The notes: generated by a model from the sequence alone, not told the origin. Positions 50,939 to 62,047 are shown, numbered from the stretch's first letter. The stretch: 64,000 bases of DNA from Diphasiastrum complanatum (GCA_029204225.1 CM055103.1:56067078-56131077); one strand, 5' to 3'. Numbers and translations are program-made.

Positions 50939-52415
50939 TTGATCTAAATTACTTGCTGAGATACATCGTCACATTCTATGATATAACCTATGAAAAGGTG
51001 AATGGCAAAATAATCATAGTACTTAAGTTAGATGAGTCAGAAATTGTGAAAGGGTGGAAGATAGAGAGGGTTAGTATAACTCTCATGAATGGTGCTCTAT
51101 TACAAACATAAAACCAAGAAGATTTCAGAGTCAGTGTCCAGTTAGAAAATGATATCTGGTGGTTGGCAGCGTTTCAGGTAACTAGCCTCATTATTACATT
51201 ACATTAATTGAATAGTATTAATACATTGTAAACTAAGTCTGATTAATTCTTTGGACAGGTGCTGAAAGAGGATCATGATATATTATCATGGATATTCATC
51301 AAGGACCATATGGATGGAGGACTTCTCAATGTTCCAAGAGTTGGAGACTTCAATGCTGAATGGCACTTAGCAAGTGATTTGAAAACATTGAAATGTATGT
51401 ATAATGTCTCTCACGGTGCTACATCAAAACACCCTTGTTTGTACTGCATGAAAATGGCAAAAGATGTAAATAGGAGTACATGAATTACTAGAGAATATGC
51501 AAATCCAAACTGGAAGCTTGTGCTGCATATCCCCTTAAAAAATGTGCATGTCTGCACTCTTCATGCAAAAGTTAGATTAATAGAAAAGATCATTTATCTT
51601 CATATAGTTTTTGCTTGGAATACTAAGCCAACATCATAAGCAAAGGAAGCTATCTCTCGATTAGAAGATGTTTTATCAAAAGCAGGACTCCATAAAGGAC
51701 ATGTCAAAATTCAAAAAAATGACAAGCTTTCAGGAAAGAATGGGAACATGCCAACTAAGCCAAGCATAAGAGGAGCAAAAGCACATCATTTCCTATCAAA
51801 TCATACTGGTAAGGCTTCTAATATTCAACACTTAGTCTGGACATATATTATTGCTGCCATTCAAGACTTCGAGAAAGACGGCAAAACCAAAGTACTAAAA
51901 GTTGATGTATGGAAAAAGCTTGATAGTATGATTGCTATTTTAAGAAAAGAAAAATACTCTAATATTGATAAGAAAGCTGTCCAAAGGACTTGTGTCGAGT
52001 TTGTTAATGCAGTATCAAAAGCATGGAGAGAGGATCACATCACTCATTACATGGTTAGTATAAAATTTTCAAAATGCTTTCAAATTTTCATATATACTTA
52101 GATCCAAACATAAGACTAACATTATGATTTTGAGATATGTAGCACATACTAAGAGATCATACAACATTTTTTGCAAATAAATATGGAAGCTTGAGTGTAT
52201 GGTCATCACAAGGGATGGAGAAGTCACACTGGCAAGCACAAGCAGCATTTCATCGAAATACACAACATGGAGGAACCAATGAAAAATGAAACTACATTTG
52301 TCAATTGTTTCAATGGTTCTACCGCAGAGTTCAGATTAGACATATAACAAAGTCCACACAATACAACAAGTTTAGAAAAGCATGCAAGTTCATACAGGAA
52401 GAGAAAGTTAGATGA
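50939..52415 (+). pseudogene. T, transposase-like gene, copy B
   Basis: Exon pieces 50939-51177 (IIIVLKLDESEIVKG, IWWLAAFQ, donor GTAACT), 51260-52053 (VLKEDHDILSWIF, then SDLKTLKCMYNVSHGA, CLYCMKMAKDV, WREDHITHYM) and 52143-52415 (HILRDHTTFFANKYGSLSVW, then GMEKSHWQAQAAF, ending EEKVR TGA). Damage includes a 15-base deletion after SWIF, TAA in the first exon, TGA at 51481 and TAA near 51638. These do not coincide with the stop of copy D, so the two decayed independently. Confidence 0.72.
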
Positions 52416-52549
52416 TTGCTGAGTAGAAGATCATCATTGTCATCAAATCATGACATGTTCAGAATTGCTTTGCAAATTCATTGAACAAGAGAGGAGATAT
52501 ACTCAATGTACATGTAATGATTGTATTATACCAAAATACAAAGTGTCAA

Positions 52550-54049
52550 CTATTCATCATCAGATCTTGTGTCAAATTCTATGGCAGTATTGTCATGAAG
52601 AAATTCTCTGCTAGCGTATGCATCTAATAGATGTGCAGTATACTTATTTTCACTAAGCTCAATATAAGTGGAATATAATGAATAATGGGAGCTCCTTAAA
52701 GGAACATTCCCATCAGTAAAGTCTAAAATGTTCAAAACATAAGATTTTTTGACAAAAATGATCTTATTTGTCTTAACAAATTTATGTCCTCCTAGGTAAA
52801 ATGATAAAGCTTTAACTGCCATTATAAGACTCTCCCTGACTGGGCTCAGCTTGGAATGAGCAATACAGATCTCATTCTTCAAGAAATGCCTAAGATAGTG
52901 GCCTAGTCCACTGTCCCTCTGGAACGAGGATGCGTGTTGTCTGACACCACCTCGTCTCGCAGCAAAATCATCTACTGTGAGAGCATCCTGCAAAAGGAAA
53001 TATGTTAGCAAAAATACATTCAGTGATTAAAAACATTCTAATGCAAGGAAGTTTAAACACTTACACATTCTTCTTCATCAGCAACAACCAGATCAGGATG
53101 ATCAATATAATGACCATGTACTGAAGTGTAATCATAAGTGAAATGCATTAATGATGGACGAGGGAAGCCCATCTGGGATTGAAATGCCATGAATTCTTCA
53201 TCGGATGGTCTGCCTCGCCCATCCTCAGCTACATTTGATAAAGTCTTAGTTAAGCATTCTTCACCGGTCATAAGTCCCTCCTCATCATCAAAATCAATAT
53301 CAACAACAAGGTCATCTGTTTCAAAATCTACAAAGTCGGAGAATTCAAAAATTGTGCTGGATAATAAACATAGAACCTCGTCTTCACGATAGTCAAAAAA
53401 TTTACATAAATCAATAGTAGTAAAATATACATCGTCATTAAATATCATATACAGGCAAATTGAAAAGACATTTCGACTCCTCTATAGGGTTGGATTCATC
53501 ATTAGATGTATTTTGGCCAATAAAAGAATCTCGGAGAACATCAGTATTTACATCAATAAAGTCACTTTCCTTATCTGAGGAGTGTCGATAAGAAAGTGAC
53601 TGATATCCTTAATAGCTGACTGAATAGAGGATGATGCAAAAGGAGGGTCAGCAGCAGAAACTTTTTCATCATCTGGGTTCTGAATTAACAGGAAAAGCAT
53701 GAAACCACTCTGATATTCAACCACTACGAACACATTGAGCTACTTTTGAAAAGATCAAACAATTTGGTGAACATTCTATCCAGTCTATGTCTGAAAGCTG
53801 GAAGAAATGAACAAGATCAGTATAATGCATGTACTGGAGTGGACCAATGGAGAAAACAGGCTTACTAAGTATATCTCTGAATCTAACATAATGTTCATAA
53901 AATACATCAGAATTTGGTTGTGCAGTCCTGAAAATATGTAGATATGGCTTGAATAGGCTGTGGAAGTAATCTAGGTTTTCAGTAATCCCAAAGTCACTAA
54001 GAAATGAACTCAAGCCTGAATCTCGTGAGGATCATGAGGAAGAGGCCAT
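52550..54049 (-). pseudogene. G1, copy B
   Basis: It starts at 54049 with a TGA six codons in (where copy A has GGA). It continues DSGLSSFLSDFGITENLDYF with a lesion near 53740-53810. The central acidic exon (53448-53065) is open (YREDEVLCLLSSTIFEFSDF). After an intron (about 52988-53064), the last exon (52987-52550) reads DALTVDDFAARRGGVRQHAS, then HYLRHFLKNEICIAHSKLSP and ESLIMAVKALSFYLGGHKFV, and is intact. That exon resembles the H4 string ARRGGVKR...LK.FLEN.I, but a gap follows. Function unknown. Confidence 0.7.
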
Positions 54050-54851
54050 GGCAGTAACGTGAATATCGCACTTGTGCGCAAGGGAGAACTGAAACAAAAC
54101 TAACTATCGAGATGGCGCACAAGAGGGATATGTACGACAGACAGATACTGAATATTGCACTTGTGCGCAAGTAGGTATTGTTGCAAGCAAACGGACAACA
54201 ATGCGCGTGCACAAGAGCGATATGCCGCGAATTTCAAGAACGGAAAAGGTAAAAAATTAATCGATTTTTGTGCCATTTATATTAAATTTTTGCATGTGTG
54301 GTCAACGGAAAAATGACACATGTCTACTTTCAATTGGACTACAGGCGCTGGCACGTGTGAGGTGACACTTGGACACGTGTCGCATGTTCATTTGTTTGCT
54401 TGACAACATGTGTCGCTATCGCATTTGCTCGTACAAATTCCACACGTGTAATGTGACAGGGTGACACGTCGCATTTGTTTGTACAACTCCCACACGTGTG
54501 ACAGGACATTCTTTCGCACGTGCAAACCGCGATATAAAATCACAAACTTCGATGAATTTTTTTCACTTTTTTTTTCGCTCCGAATATCGCACTTGTGCAT
54601 GTCTTTCACAATCAATATTCCTCCTACCACCTTCCATGCGCACAGGTCGGATACATCTGCCTACGTATCTCCCCGTATCGCACTTGTGTGCCTTTCTTCA
54701 AAACTAAATGGTCTCTCTTATATTCGGCTTGCATAGGTCCAATACACCGTACATTATGTCCGTACATATTGGTCCTCTACGAGGTCTTTATCATCCCTCC
54801 CTGTTCATCCTAACCGTCATGAACAAGTCCGCTATCCCACAGTACATGTCC
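54050..54851. promoter_or_regulatory. Bidirectional G1/G2 promoter region, copy B
   Basis: Same plan as copy A. GCACTTGTGCGC sites occur near 54069, 54155, 54589 and 54680 next to the gene starts. CACGTG-centred sites sit in the middle (about 54353, 54372, 54443, 54465, 54494, 54516) with CATGTG variants between them. The CACGTG cores of several sites are kept where flanking bases differ from copy A. Confidence 0.68.
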
Positions 54852-55250
54852 ATGGATAGGAGAAGGCAGACAAGGAGGGACTTCTTCTCTCCTGGCTCAT
54901 CTTTAGCCCCTGTGGTTGCCATTACACCACCCGCTAGACCTAGAACATGCAACCGCAGCAGGTGGCTCTCTGAGATATGCAAGTATCAGAGATCAACAGC
55001 TCTGTTGATCCCAAGAGCTCCATTCTACCGTGTTGTTCGAAACATAACAAGAAATGATCTCGGACAACTAGTCAGATTCACACCCAGTGCTCTTCAGTGC
55101 CTTCAGGAGGTTGTTGAAGATTACATTAGCCTTTTTTTTGAGGACTCTTTTTTGCTTGCAATCCATTCCAAGAGAGTCACCATAATGCCCAAGGATTTTC
55201 AGCTCCTAATGAGAATGAGGGATAGGTATTGTAGGTTATACGTATCTTAG
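54852..55250 (+). CDS. G2 first part: CENH3-like histone H3, copy B (open frame)
   Basis: From ATG 54852 (shared with copy A) the frame is open for 132 codons. A short basic tail (MDRRRQTRRDFFSP) is followed by a full H3 histone fold: alphaN/alpha1 EICKYQRSTALLIPRAPFYR, loop1 NDLGQLVRFT, alpha2 SALQCLQEVVEDYISLFFED and loop2/alpha3 LAIHSKRVTIMPKDFQLL. Canonical H3 has STELLIRKLPF and VREIA. Here LLIP.APF, VRNIT, one extra loop1 residue and EDY are features that I associate with plant CENH3. Canonical tail marks (K4, K9, K27) are absent. A TAG follows VS at 55248-55250. Copy A has CAG and a Pro/Lys-rich extension, and copy B still encodes that extension (PMKRPRKQTAPKRAPKSKEG) to TAA 55378. So it may be near-complete or a pseudogene. 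Confidence 0.85.
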   Translation: MDRRRQTRRDFFSPGSSLAPVVAITPPARPRTCNRSRWLSEICKYQRSTALLIPRAPFYRVVRNITRNDLGQLVRFTPSALQCLQEVVEDYISLFFEDSFLLAIHSKRVTIMPKDFQLLMRMRDRYCRLYVS

Positions 55251-55368
55251 CCTGCTGCTCCTAGAACAACTCCTCTAGATAGGACTGATCTTCCTATGAA
55301 GCGTCCTAGGAAGCAGACAGCCCCCAAGAGAGCTCCGAAGAGTAAGGAGGGTAGACACCACAAATTCT

Positions 55369-56618
55369 GTGAAGCCTAACCCAGAATCCATTGTAGATAA
55401 CGTTGTTGTTGATAATGTTGTAAATATAGCTACATCTGTTTTGAATGCCCCTTTAATTCCTGTAGATACTACACATCCACCTCCTCCTCCTCCAAATTTT
55501 CATACATATATAGATTCGGATGATTATCTTAAATTTGAGAAAGACATATCCGATGCTATAGATACAATTGGTACTCCTTTTTGTTTTAGACTAGATGAAC
55601 TTGATTTTAGTATTAATTTTAGAGTTCTAGATTGCTTGGATCTCAAAGACAGATGGACTTCTATTAGTGATCATGTGATAGAGTCCGGGCTTACACTCTT
55701 GCAATATGACATTGCAAGAGATTCATCCAATGAGTTGCTGGTGCTGAGTAACTTTCTGCTTCAGGCCTTCAAGGAGAATAATGACACATTGTCACAGTGT
55801 CTGACAAGTGGATTCACACCAGCAACAAAGTATTTGCTCATCCCTTATCATACGAAGTAAGATATATTAAATGCTTTTTGTTGTTCTATGCATTAACATT
55901 GGCATTGTCAATGGAAAGAGTTCTCAAAATTGCAACTAAAAAAATTTCAGTCTTATTTTGCAGTGACCACTGGAGTTTAAACCAGATCCCTATTAAGAGA
56001 TCTATAGATAATATTATTAAAGGTTTTTGTGTCAAGATGAATTCGTCGAGAAATATGCATAAGGATGTAGATATATACCTTCCATATCTAAGTAAATATA
56101 TTCCTACAGATGTTCCCCATTCCGTGGACTGGCAGATCGTCACTTTGGAGGTAAACTCTTTCTTAATAGCATTTTGAAATCAGTATTCTAATGTAATTGT
56201 TTCATTCTAATGTAATTGTTTCATTCTAATTCATTCTGTTTCATAATTGATTTCTTGTGTGCTGAATTATTTTCCAGTCACCCCACCAAAATGATTCATT
56301 CAGCTATGGGTGGTACACATTATACAATGCAAAGTTATTTTTTGAGTAGTTCAACCTTCAGCAAGATGTTGATATTTCTAAGGTAATAAATTCTGTTTAT
56401 TCTTATTTTGGAATCATGATTAGTTTTCTATTTTGTTGATGTTTTGGCCATTACTAATACATGAATGTTCTATTTTGCAGTTTACACTTCATGAGTACAC
56501 ATCAAGCCAGGTGTACAGATTTAGACAAGAAATTATTCGAAGTATACTGGCTAGGGCAAGGCTTCAACCTCCCGTTATTGATGATGGTGCAGCGGGTGAT
56601 GTAGTTATACTAAATTAA
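55369..56618 (+). pseudogene. G2 second part: Ulp1/SENP-like protease, copy B (Cys lost)
   Basis: Exons 55369-55856, 55964-56150, 56278-56382 and 56481-56618, all with GT-AG and matching phase. The His motif NDHWSLNQIPI is formed across the first junction. The Gln/Cys motif reads SPHQNDSFSYGW, so the catalytic Cys is Tyr (TAT for TGT), and a TAG follows LFFE in the same exon. The first base of the open stretch (GTG) is not a convincing start. It lies one base out of phase with the histone frame, as in copy A. This implies a short intron, a separate start or a frameshift inherited by both. Confidence 0.78.
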
Positions 56619-56709
56619 GATTAGAATAAACATAGATAGCATAGAGCAAAAATACATGTATAGAATTCATAGAAAGTTATACATTGCTATATCAAATGCT
56701 GCTCTAGTT

Positions 56710-57021
56710 TATGAATTTGGGAGCATAAAATACATGTATAGATGCCCAACTTGGGCTTTCATTTATTGAATGAAAGACTGTATACACAAAGTTTTACTAA
56801 AGTTTATTTGAATCCATTGTTCTCCCACAATGGTGATTGTTGTAGGTAGATCTTTGCAGCACGTTATCAGCTCATGTCTTTTTCGCATCTGTGACATGGC
56901 AAATATTAGTGAATGTGCAATTGTAAATGATGACATTTTTTATTATTTTGTTCTGTTTTGAAATGGCAATAAACATAAAGTACTTACGAGTCTTACGTTG
57001 ATGATAAATCTGAAATATGTT
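56710..57021 (-). pseudogene. G3 3' end, copy B
   Basis: The last exon (MRKRHELITCCKDLPTTITI) and the end of the long exon (YFRFIINVR) are nearly identical to copy A. The A stop codon TAG is TGG here. The rest of G3 is removed by the copia insertion at 57022. Confidence 0.65.
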
Positions 57022-58105
57022 GGTGCATGGGATAAGCGTGAAAAGGCTGCGACGTTAGCCTTTGCTGAAATGAACGTTGGTGAAGATGTAAAAAATGTGA
57101 CACTCTGACGAAATGCCTTGGCTTTTCCTAGGACACCTTTGGCATTTTGTAAGGCAGTGTCACCTTTTTCGCCTATCACAAATCTCATGTAAAAACACAG
57201 TATTGCGTTTTTTGCCTTTTTTGCCTGTGGAAATTTACTTGCATTTATGCAGACAGTCGAGTTTTTCACTTGTCCTAAATATGTAGACTGTGCGACAACA
57301 TGAGTAAACATGCAGCATGAATGGAGGCAAATTAAAATAGGACTTACGAGAGTAGAGGAGACAAATCCAACACCCCCCCTTAATCTGGATCCGTGAATGC
57401 CTTGATCTTCAGACTGAGCAATGCACAAAATTTGTTGTGTGCATTAACACTTAATGCCTTCGTGAATATATCTGCAATCATGTCTTACGTTCTGCAGTAT
57501 GTTAAGCTCACCTCCTTGTTGAGAACTTTGCCTCTGATGTAGTGATATCTAGTTTCAATGTGCTTACTCATAGAGTGAAATCTAGGATTGGCCGATAAGG
57601 CAATACCTCTCTGATTATCACAGAATAAAATTGTGGGGTTGTACTGATACAAATTAATGTCTGACAGTAAATTTCTCAATCAAAACGCTTCCTTAATAGA
57701 TTGAAAATCAGCAATGTATTCTGCTTCTGCAGAATAGAATGTGATAGAGGTTTGCTTACGATTGTTCCATGAGATAGGACCGTCGTTGAAGAAGAATGTA
57801 AATCCAGATGTGGACTTACGATTGTGTACATTTCCTCCCCAGCTTGCATCAGAATATCCACTAAGCGGATGAAGATTGTAGTTGCTGACATCTCCATAGC
57901 AGATGCACTGGGCCATGCTAGCTCGAATGTATCTCATGACTCTTATGAGAGCCTTCCAATGGGTAATGCCAGGATTAGCCATATATTGGCTGAGTGAGCT
58001 AACTGCAAAAGAGATGTCTGGCCTTGTACAGACCATTGCGTACATGAGAGATCCAAGTATCGATCGATAAGGATACTCTCTTATCTGCTCCTCTTCCTGG
58101 ACAAG
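57022..58105 (-). mobile_element. Copia retrotransposon fragment, minus strand: RNase H and 3' LTR
   Basis: The RNase H region (58144-57485) reads SILGSLMYAMVCTRPDISFA, SGYSDASWGGNVHNRKST, SAEAEYIADF and HIETRYHYIRGKVLNKEV. A G-rich polypurine tract precedes a 3' LTR at about 57372-57022 (starting TGTTGGATTTGTC, ending ...CCATGCA on the minus strand). The two RNase H frames are joined only if a stop near 57680 is ignored. The rest of pol is absent: at about 58105 it abuts a plus-strand copia piece. Confidence 0.78.
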
Positions 58106-58720
58106 ATGACCACAAATGATGTGTGGCACAAGAGGCTTGGTCACATCAACACCAAGTCTATGGAAGTCATGTGCAAGGAGGAGCTTGCTCTAGGCCTTCC
58201 AATATTCATGGAAAAGGAGGAAAAGGTTTGCGAAGCATGTGCTTTGGCTAAAGGACATAGGTTGACTTTCTCTAACATTATAACTAAGACTACTCACCCT
58301 CTTAAGTTGATTCATTTGGATGTATATTTTGCTAGCACAAAGAGGAATGGTAGAGCCACGATATTTGTAATCTTGAATGATGAATCCTCTAAGAGCCATA
58401 TTGCAAAGATATGGTTGAGATCAAGGAGGAGCTTGATCAAGATGAGGACCAAAATCTGTGAGCTTCCACAAGAGCAAAGATGGAGCCATCAATGCTCATT
58501 TTTGTGGACAAGAAAACAAGGTAATTATTCAACAACCTACCAAAGACAAAGCTTGGATCTTGAAGACAACCTTTATGGAGCTCAAATTATGTTCTTATTG
58601 TAATGAGTGATCATACTCACTAAATACATCAAGAACCTGTTAATTATGTTGTTTTTATGCATGTAATTATTATTGAACCTGGATAGTCTCATCAAGCTAA
58701 ATTGTGAGGAGTGTTGAAAT
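58106..58720 (+). mobile_element. Copia fragment, plus strand: GAG-pre-integrase and integrase start
   Basis: WHKRLGHINTKSMEVMCKE, then CEACALAKGHRLTFSN is the zinc-binding pre-integrase module (H...C..C), followed by a truncated integrase (LKLIHLDVYFASTKRNG). Pol is missing. A purine-rich GTGAGGAG tract then leads into TGTTGAAATTTCACAATTC at about 58713, which looks like the start of a 3' LTR whose right end I cannot place. Confidence 0.65.
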
Positions 58721-60434
58721 TTCACAATTCTAGCTTGACCAATTTTGGTCACATGCATTGTAATTAGCAAGATGGCCATGTAAATAGATGCCACACGTGC
58801 CAAATAACATAGGATGCTTTTCCAAGACTTCATTTCTCAAATTACATTGTGATAGCATCTTTGAAATGAGGCCAAAGTGTGCTTAGATAAGCTAGAAAAA
58901 TTCTAGGACTAAAAAGAGTATGTTTTGTTTTAAGATTTTGAGATCTTGACCCCATATTAGGGTGGATCCAATGACCTATTAAATCAGAATATAGGACTCA
59001 TGAATTCTGACAGAGAAGTTTCACTGTAAAGTACTGACATTTTGTAGTTTTTTTGAAATTTTTTCAAAGGATGGAATTCGCAGAGGGTGTTTTTCGAGAT
59101 TTCAGACTGTGGGCGATTTCGTGGTAGGGTTGGCAATTTTTGAAACAAAATTTTTTTCTGATAGACAAGGGGATTATTGAAAAAGGTATTTCTTTGACAA
59201 AAAACATGTTAAATCTCTGAGGTAGAATTTGCAGAGATTCCAGAGGTCTGATCTTCCATAGATCTAGCCTCAGTAAAGTCGACAATGTCTAAGACAAAGA
59301 TTTGGTTGAAAAACAGTGGATTTTGATATTAAAACAAGGTGATTTCTAGAAATCTGAGCAAGGTCAGAATTCGTGGAGGTGATAGCATAAAAGATCAGGG
59401 TCTATTATGGTTGTAGACAGCTCGACGAATTCTGATATACATGATTGGTTGAAAAAAGTGTCAGTTGGGTCAGTTCTTTTAGAGAAAATGTCCAAGTTGA
59501 TACTTTTGTTGCTTCCCCCCATCTTGATGGCAGCTCGTGTAGGACCTGGAGAGAAGACGTGTGTTGTAGTGTGAAGAAGGATAGCAAGCAAGCATACACA
59601 CAAGCACGGTAGCAATGAAAAAGAAAATAAAAAAGCTATGTAGATAAACTTAAAAAGCGGCAACGGTGCCAATGTTGGAAGTAATCTTACTCTTCTACGG
59701 GTGGCTAGCTCTAATGAGGGATTCATGCATAGTATAGTGGTAGACCAGTCGTCCACCTTCTAAGATCTACACAAAAGCTTTCAACTGGAAATAAAAACAT
59801 AAACAAAAGGAGAGCACCAAGGCTTTCCATCGAAACAGAAACTAACTAAACTTGGATAAGGCTTCCCAACTAACCAAGATCAACAAAATAATAAACTCTT
59901 GCTAAGGCTTACCCAACTAGAAAGATGATTAGGCTAATTCCTACTTAGCACCCAAAGGGCATTTCAAAATATGATTGTGGCTAGTAATAAGCATCAAGCA
60001 AATAGATGCATGCCACAATAAAACCTATGAAAAGGAGGCAAGAGGGGGCCCGAGCACCTTCCCTCAAGCTATGCACCTTTCCAAAGGGAACACAATGAAA
60101 ATAGAAGACAATCTCAAGAGAGAGTAATTTAGCATGATTTCAAAGTGTTATTTACAAGGGAAATGCCTCTCTTCTTATAGCAAGAAGGGCCTTCCATAAG
60201 CATCCACTAGCTTATGGGATTAGTATCTAAACTAACCATTCTAAGGCTTTCCAATTTCTAACTTAGAGCTTAGGACTTTAGAATCTCTAACTTAAGTTAG
60301 CTTAAGATAACTAAGAATCTTTCTAAGCTTAAGTTTTCTTAAGTCTAAGTTCTAAGTCTACTTTAAGTTGTTTCATTTATTTAAGCTTCTACCCATGGAC
60401 TTACAAAACACATGCCATGGTAGAAGTTTATTAA
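58721..60434. other. Probable LTR and unassigned DNA
   Basis: The first part probably belongs to the LTR starting near 58713. A 130-codon minus frame (59364-59756) has no domain. Short duplicated words (ATGGACTTACAA.ACACATGCCA near 60396 and 60449) precede the second 0.5 kb repeat copy. No gene can be supported. Confidence 0.4.
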
Positions 60435-60967
60435 CATTTACTCATACGTGGACTTACAATACACATGCCACAGAGTTTTATTTCTTTTATTTTTTTTCAC
60501 TCTGTTGCTAACATCATTTTTCTCCTTTGAGGTTGTCAGAATGCTTCGAATATAATTTTTTTTTGGTATGTAGGTGGCTTAAGACAAAGAGGATGGAAGA
60601 GGCTTAAGAGGAGGCTATGGGAGTTGGATAGTTACACTCCATAGGCTTGTACTTGTTGCAAGTACAACTACAAGTATAGGTTGTGGTACCCTCTTCCACT
60701 CCCTTCTCCTCTTTCTTCAGATTCAAGCTTAAATTTTTTGTTTGAAACTACAATCTTATACAAGCTATGGATTAAAAGATAATACAAACTCTTTTAACCT
60801 TGACTTTAAGCTCAAGATGTTTAAGTTATCGAGTTATAAAAGTTTCACAAGATTCTAAATCATGAAACTTTTGTTATAAGATTTTTTAAACTTAAGTTTA
60901 CAAAAGTTTTAAATCTTAAGATTACATAAGTTTCAAGAACTTATGTTACAAACTTTTTGTTTAGAAG
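60435..60967 (+). repeat. 0.5 kb dispersed repeat, copy 2
   Basis: Same orientation as 40199-40719 and alignable throughout. It includes TAGGTGGCTTAAG.CAAAGAG and the run of AAGTTT/AAACTT palindromic words. The main difference is a short T-rich expansion near 60485. Confidence 0.85.
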
Positions 60968-61067
60968 TATGTTCTTTGTGAATCAATTGATGACAGGAGG
61001 AGTGTACTCCCTACCCTTCCCCCCCCTCCAATGAACAAAAGAGGAGGGAGGGTAGGGGACTGCCTAT

Positions 61068-62044
61068 TGTTGGAGATAATCTTACTGGTACTCACGTAAA
61101 TTCATCTTTTGAGCACTCATATAAAACGTAAAAACTCGCTATACATGACAATTTGTAGAAATGAACTATTATTTGAGATAGTCTACAGTTTTACATGCAC
61201 GTTCAAACAGTCTGCAAAAATACATGGATTTTTGAAGTAGATCCATCGACATCGACACTATCGGCCTTGTTGACATTGTTGACACTTTCGACCTCATCGA
61301 CATTGTTGTCACTATCAGCACTATCGACATTGTCGAACTATGGATGTTGAATGGTACCACTAAAAATGAAACTCTTTGTTTGACAATTCCGAATCAGACT
61401 ACTTCACCATTCAAACATGCAACTATATAGTAACTATCTAGTTTCACGTCTATAGACTATACAGTTTACACTAAACTATTTAGCATTATCTTGTAAACTC
61501 TATATCATGCATAATGCACTAGTTAGCCACGATCTGTATAACTTTGTATATATATACAAAAAATCACAAGAAGCCAAAAACATATCAAAATAGGATGCAA
61601 GATTTAGAGTTCGACTGAGAATTGAATTGTATTAGATGATCTAATTCCTCATAATCAGAGATATCGAGAGAGTGAGAGTAATTCAAAAAGATAGAACTAT
61701 CATCTTAATTTATAACAAACATAGTAGGATCACAGCGCTTAGTGCACCAGTGTTGTGAAGCATTATCGGGCACAAGATTCACCCTTTCATGATCTTATCA
61801 TTGTTATCAAAACAACTCATATACATATTTTTTGTTTTCTTTACATGCATTAGATAGTGTGAAGCTATCACAGACATCCAATTGTTTCACTTTCTTCATG
61901 GTTACACCTACCTAGATGTTTTACCAGTTAGAAGAACGATTTAAGTAATGATATGAATTCAATAATTTGATTTGGTCCTTTATAGTATTCATTGTATTTC
62001 CTTTGGCTAATGTAGATATATTGCCAGAGTAGTAAATACTGACA
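61068..62044 (+). repeat. Probable 5' LTR of the fourth copia element
   Basis: It starts TGTTGGAGATAATC and ends ...TACTGACA, four bases before a primer binding site. An internal stretch at about 61245-61340 has irregular 9-base repeats (variants of GACATTGTT/GACACTATC). The left border is inferred from the TGTTGG start only, because the partner LTR lies outside the window. Confidence 0.55.
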
Positions 62045-62047
62045 GGG

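Larger units (their letters stand above)
50939..57021. mobile_element. Multi-gene transposon copy B (T 5'-truncated, G3 5'-truncated)
   Basis: Homology starts at 50939 within T (plus) and continues with G1 (minus), promoter, G2 (plus) and the end of G3 (minus). It is cut at 57021 by a copia LTR. From the G1 end to 57021 it matches copy A at about 90-95 percent by eye without the 0.87 kb insert. This is the copy with the best histone reading frame. Confidence 0.82.

Noticed and set aside
54852-55250. Possibility that the H3-like frame is the host's own CENH3 gene
   Set aside because: It lies between element genes in two copies, lacks the intron-rich structure expected of a host CENH3, and its neighbours are decayed transposon genes. 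A host gene captured by the element remains the likely origin.
61169-61360. 63-codon minus frame rich in Ser, Met and Thr
   Set aside because: It translates an irregular 9-base repeat inside the probable LTR.
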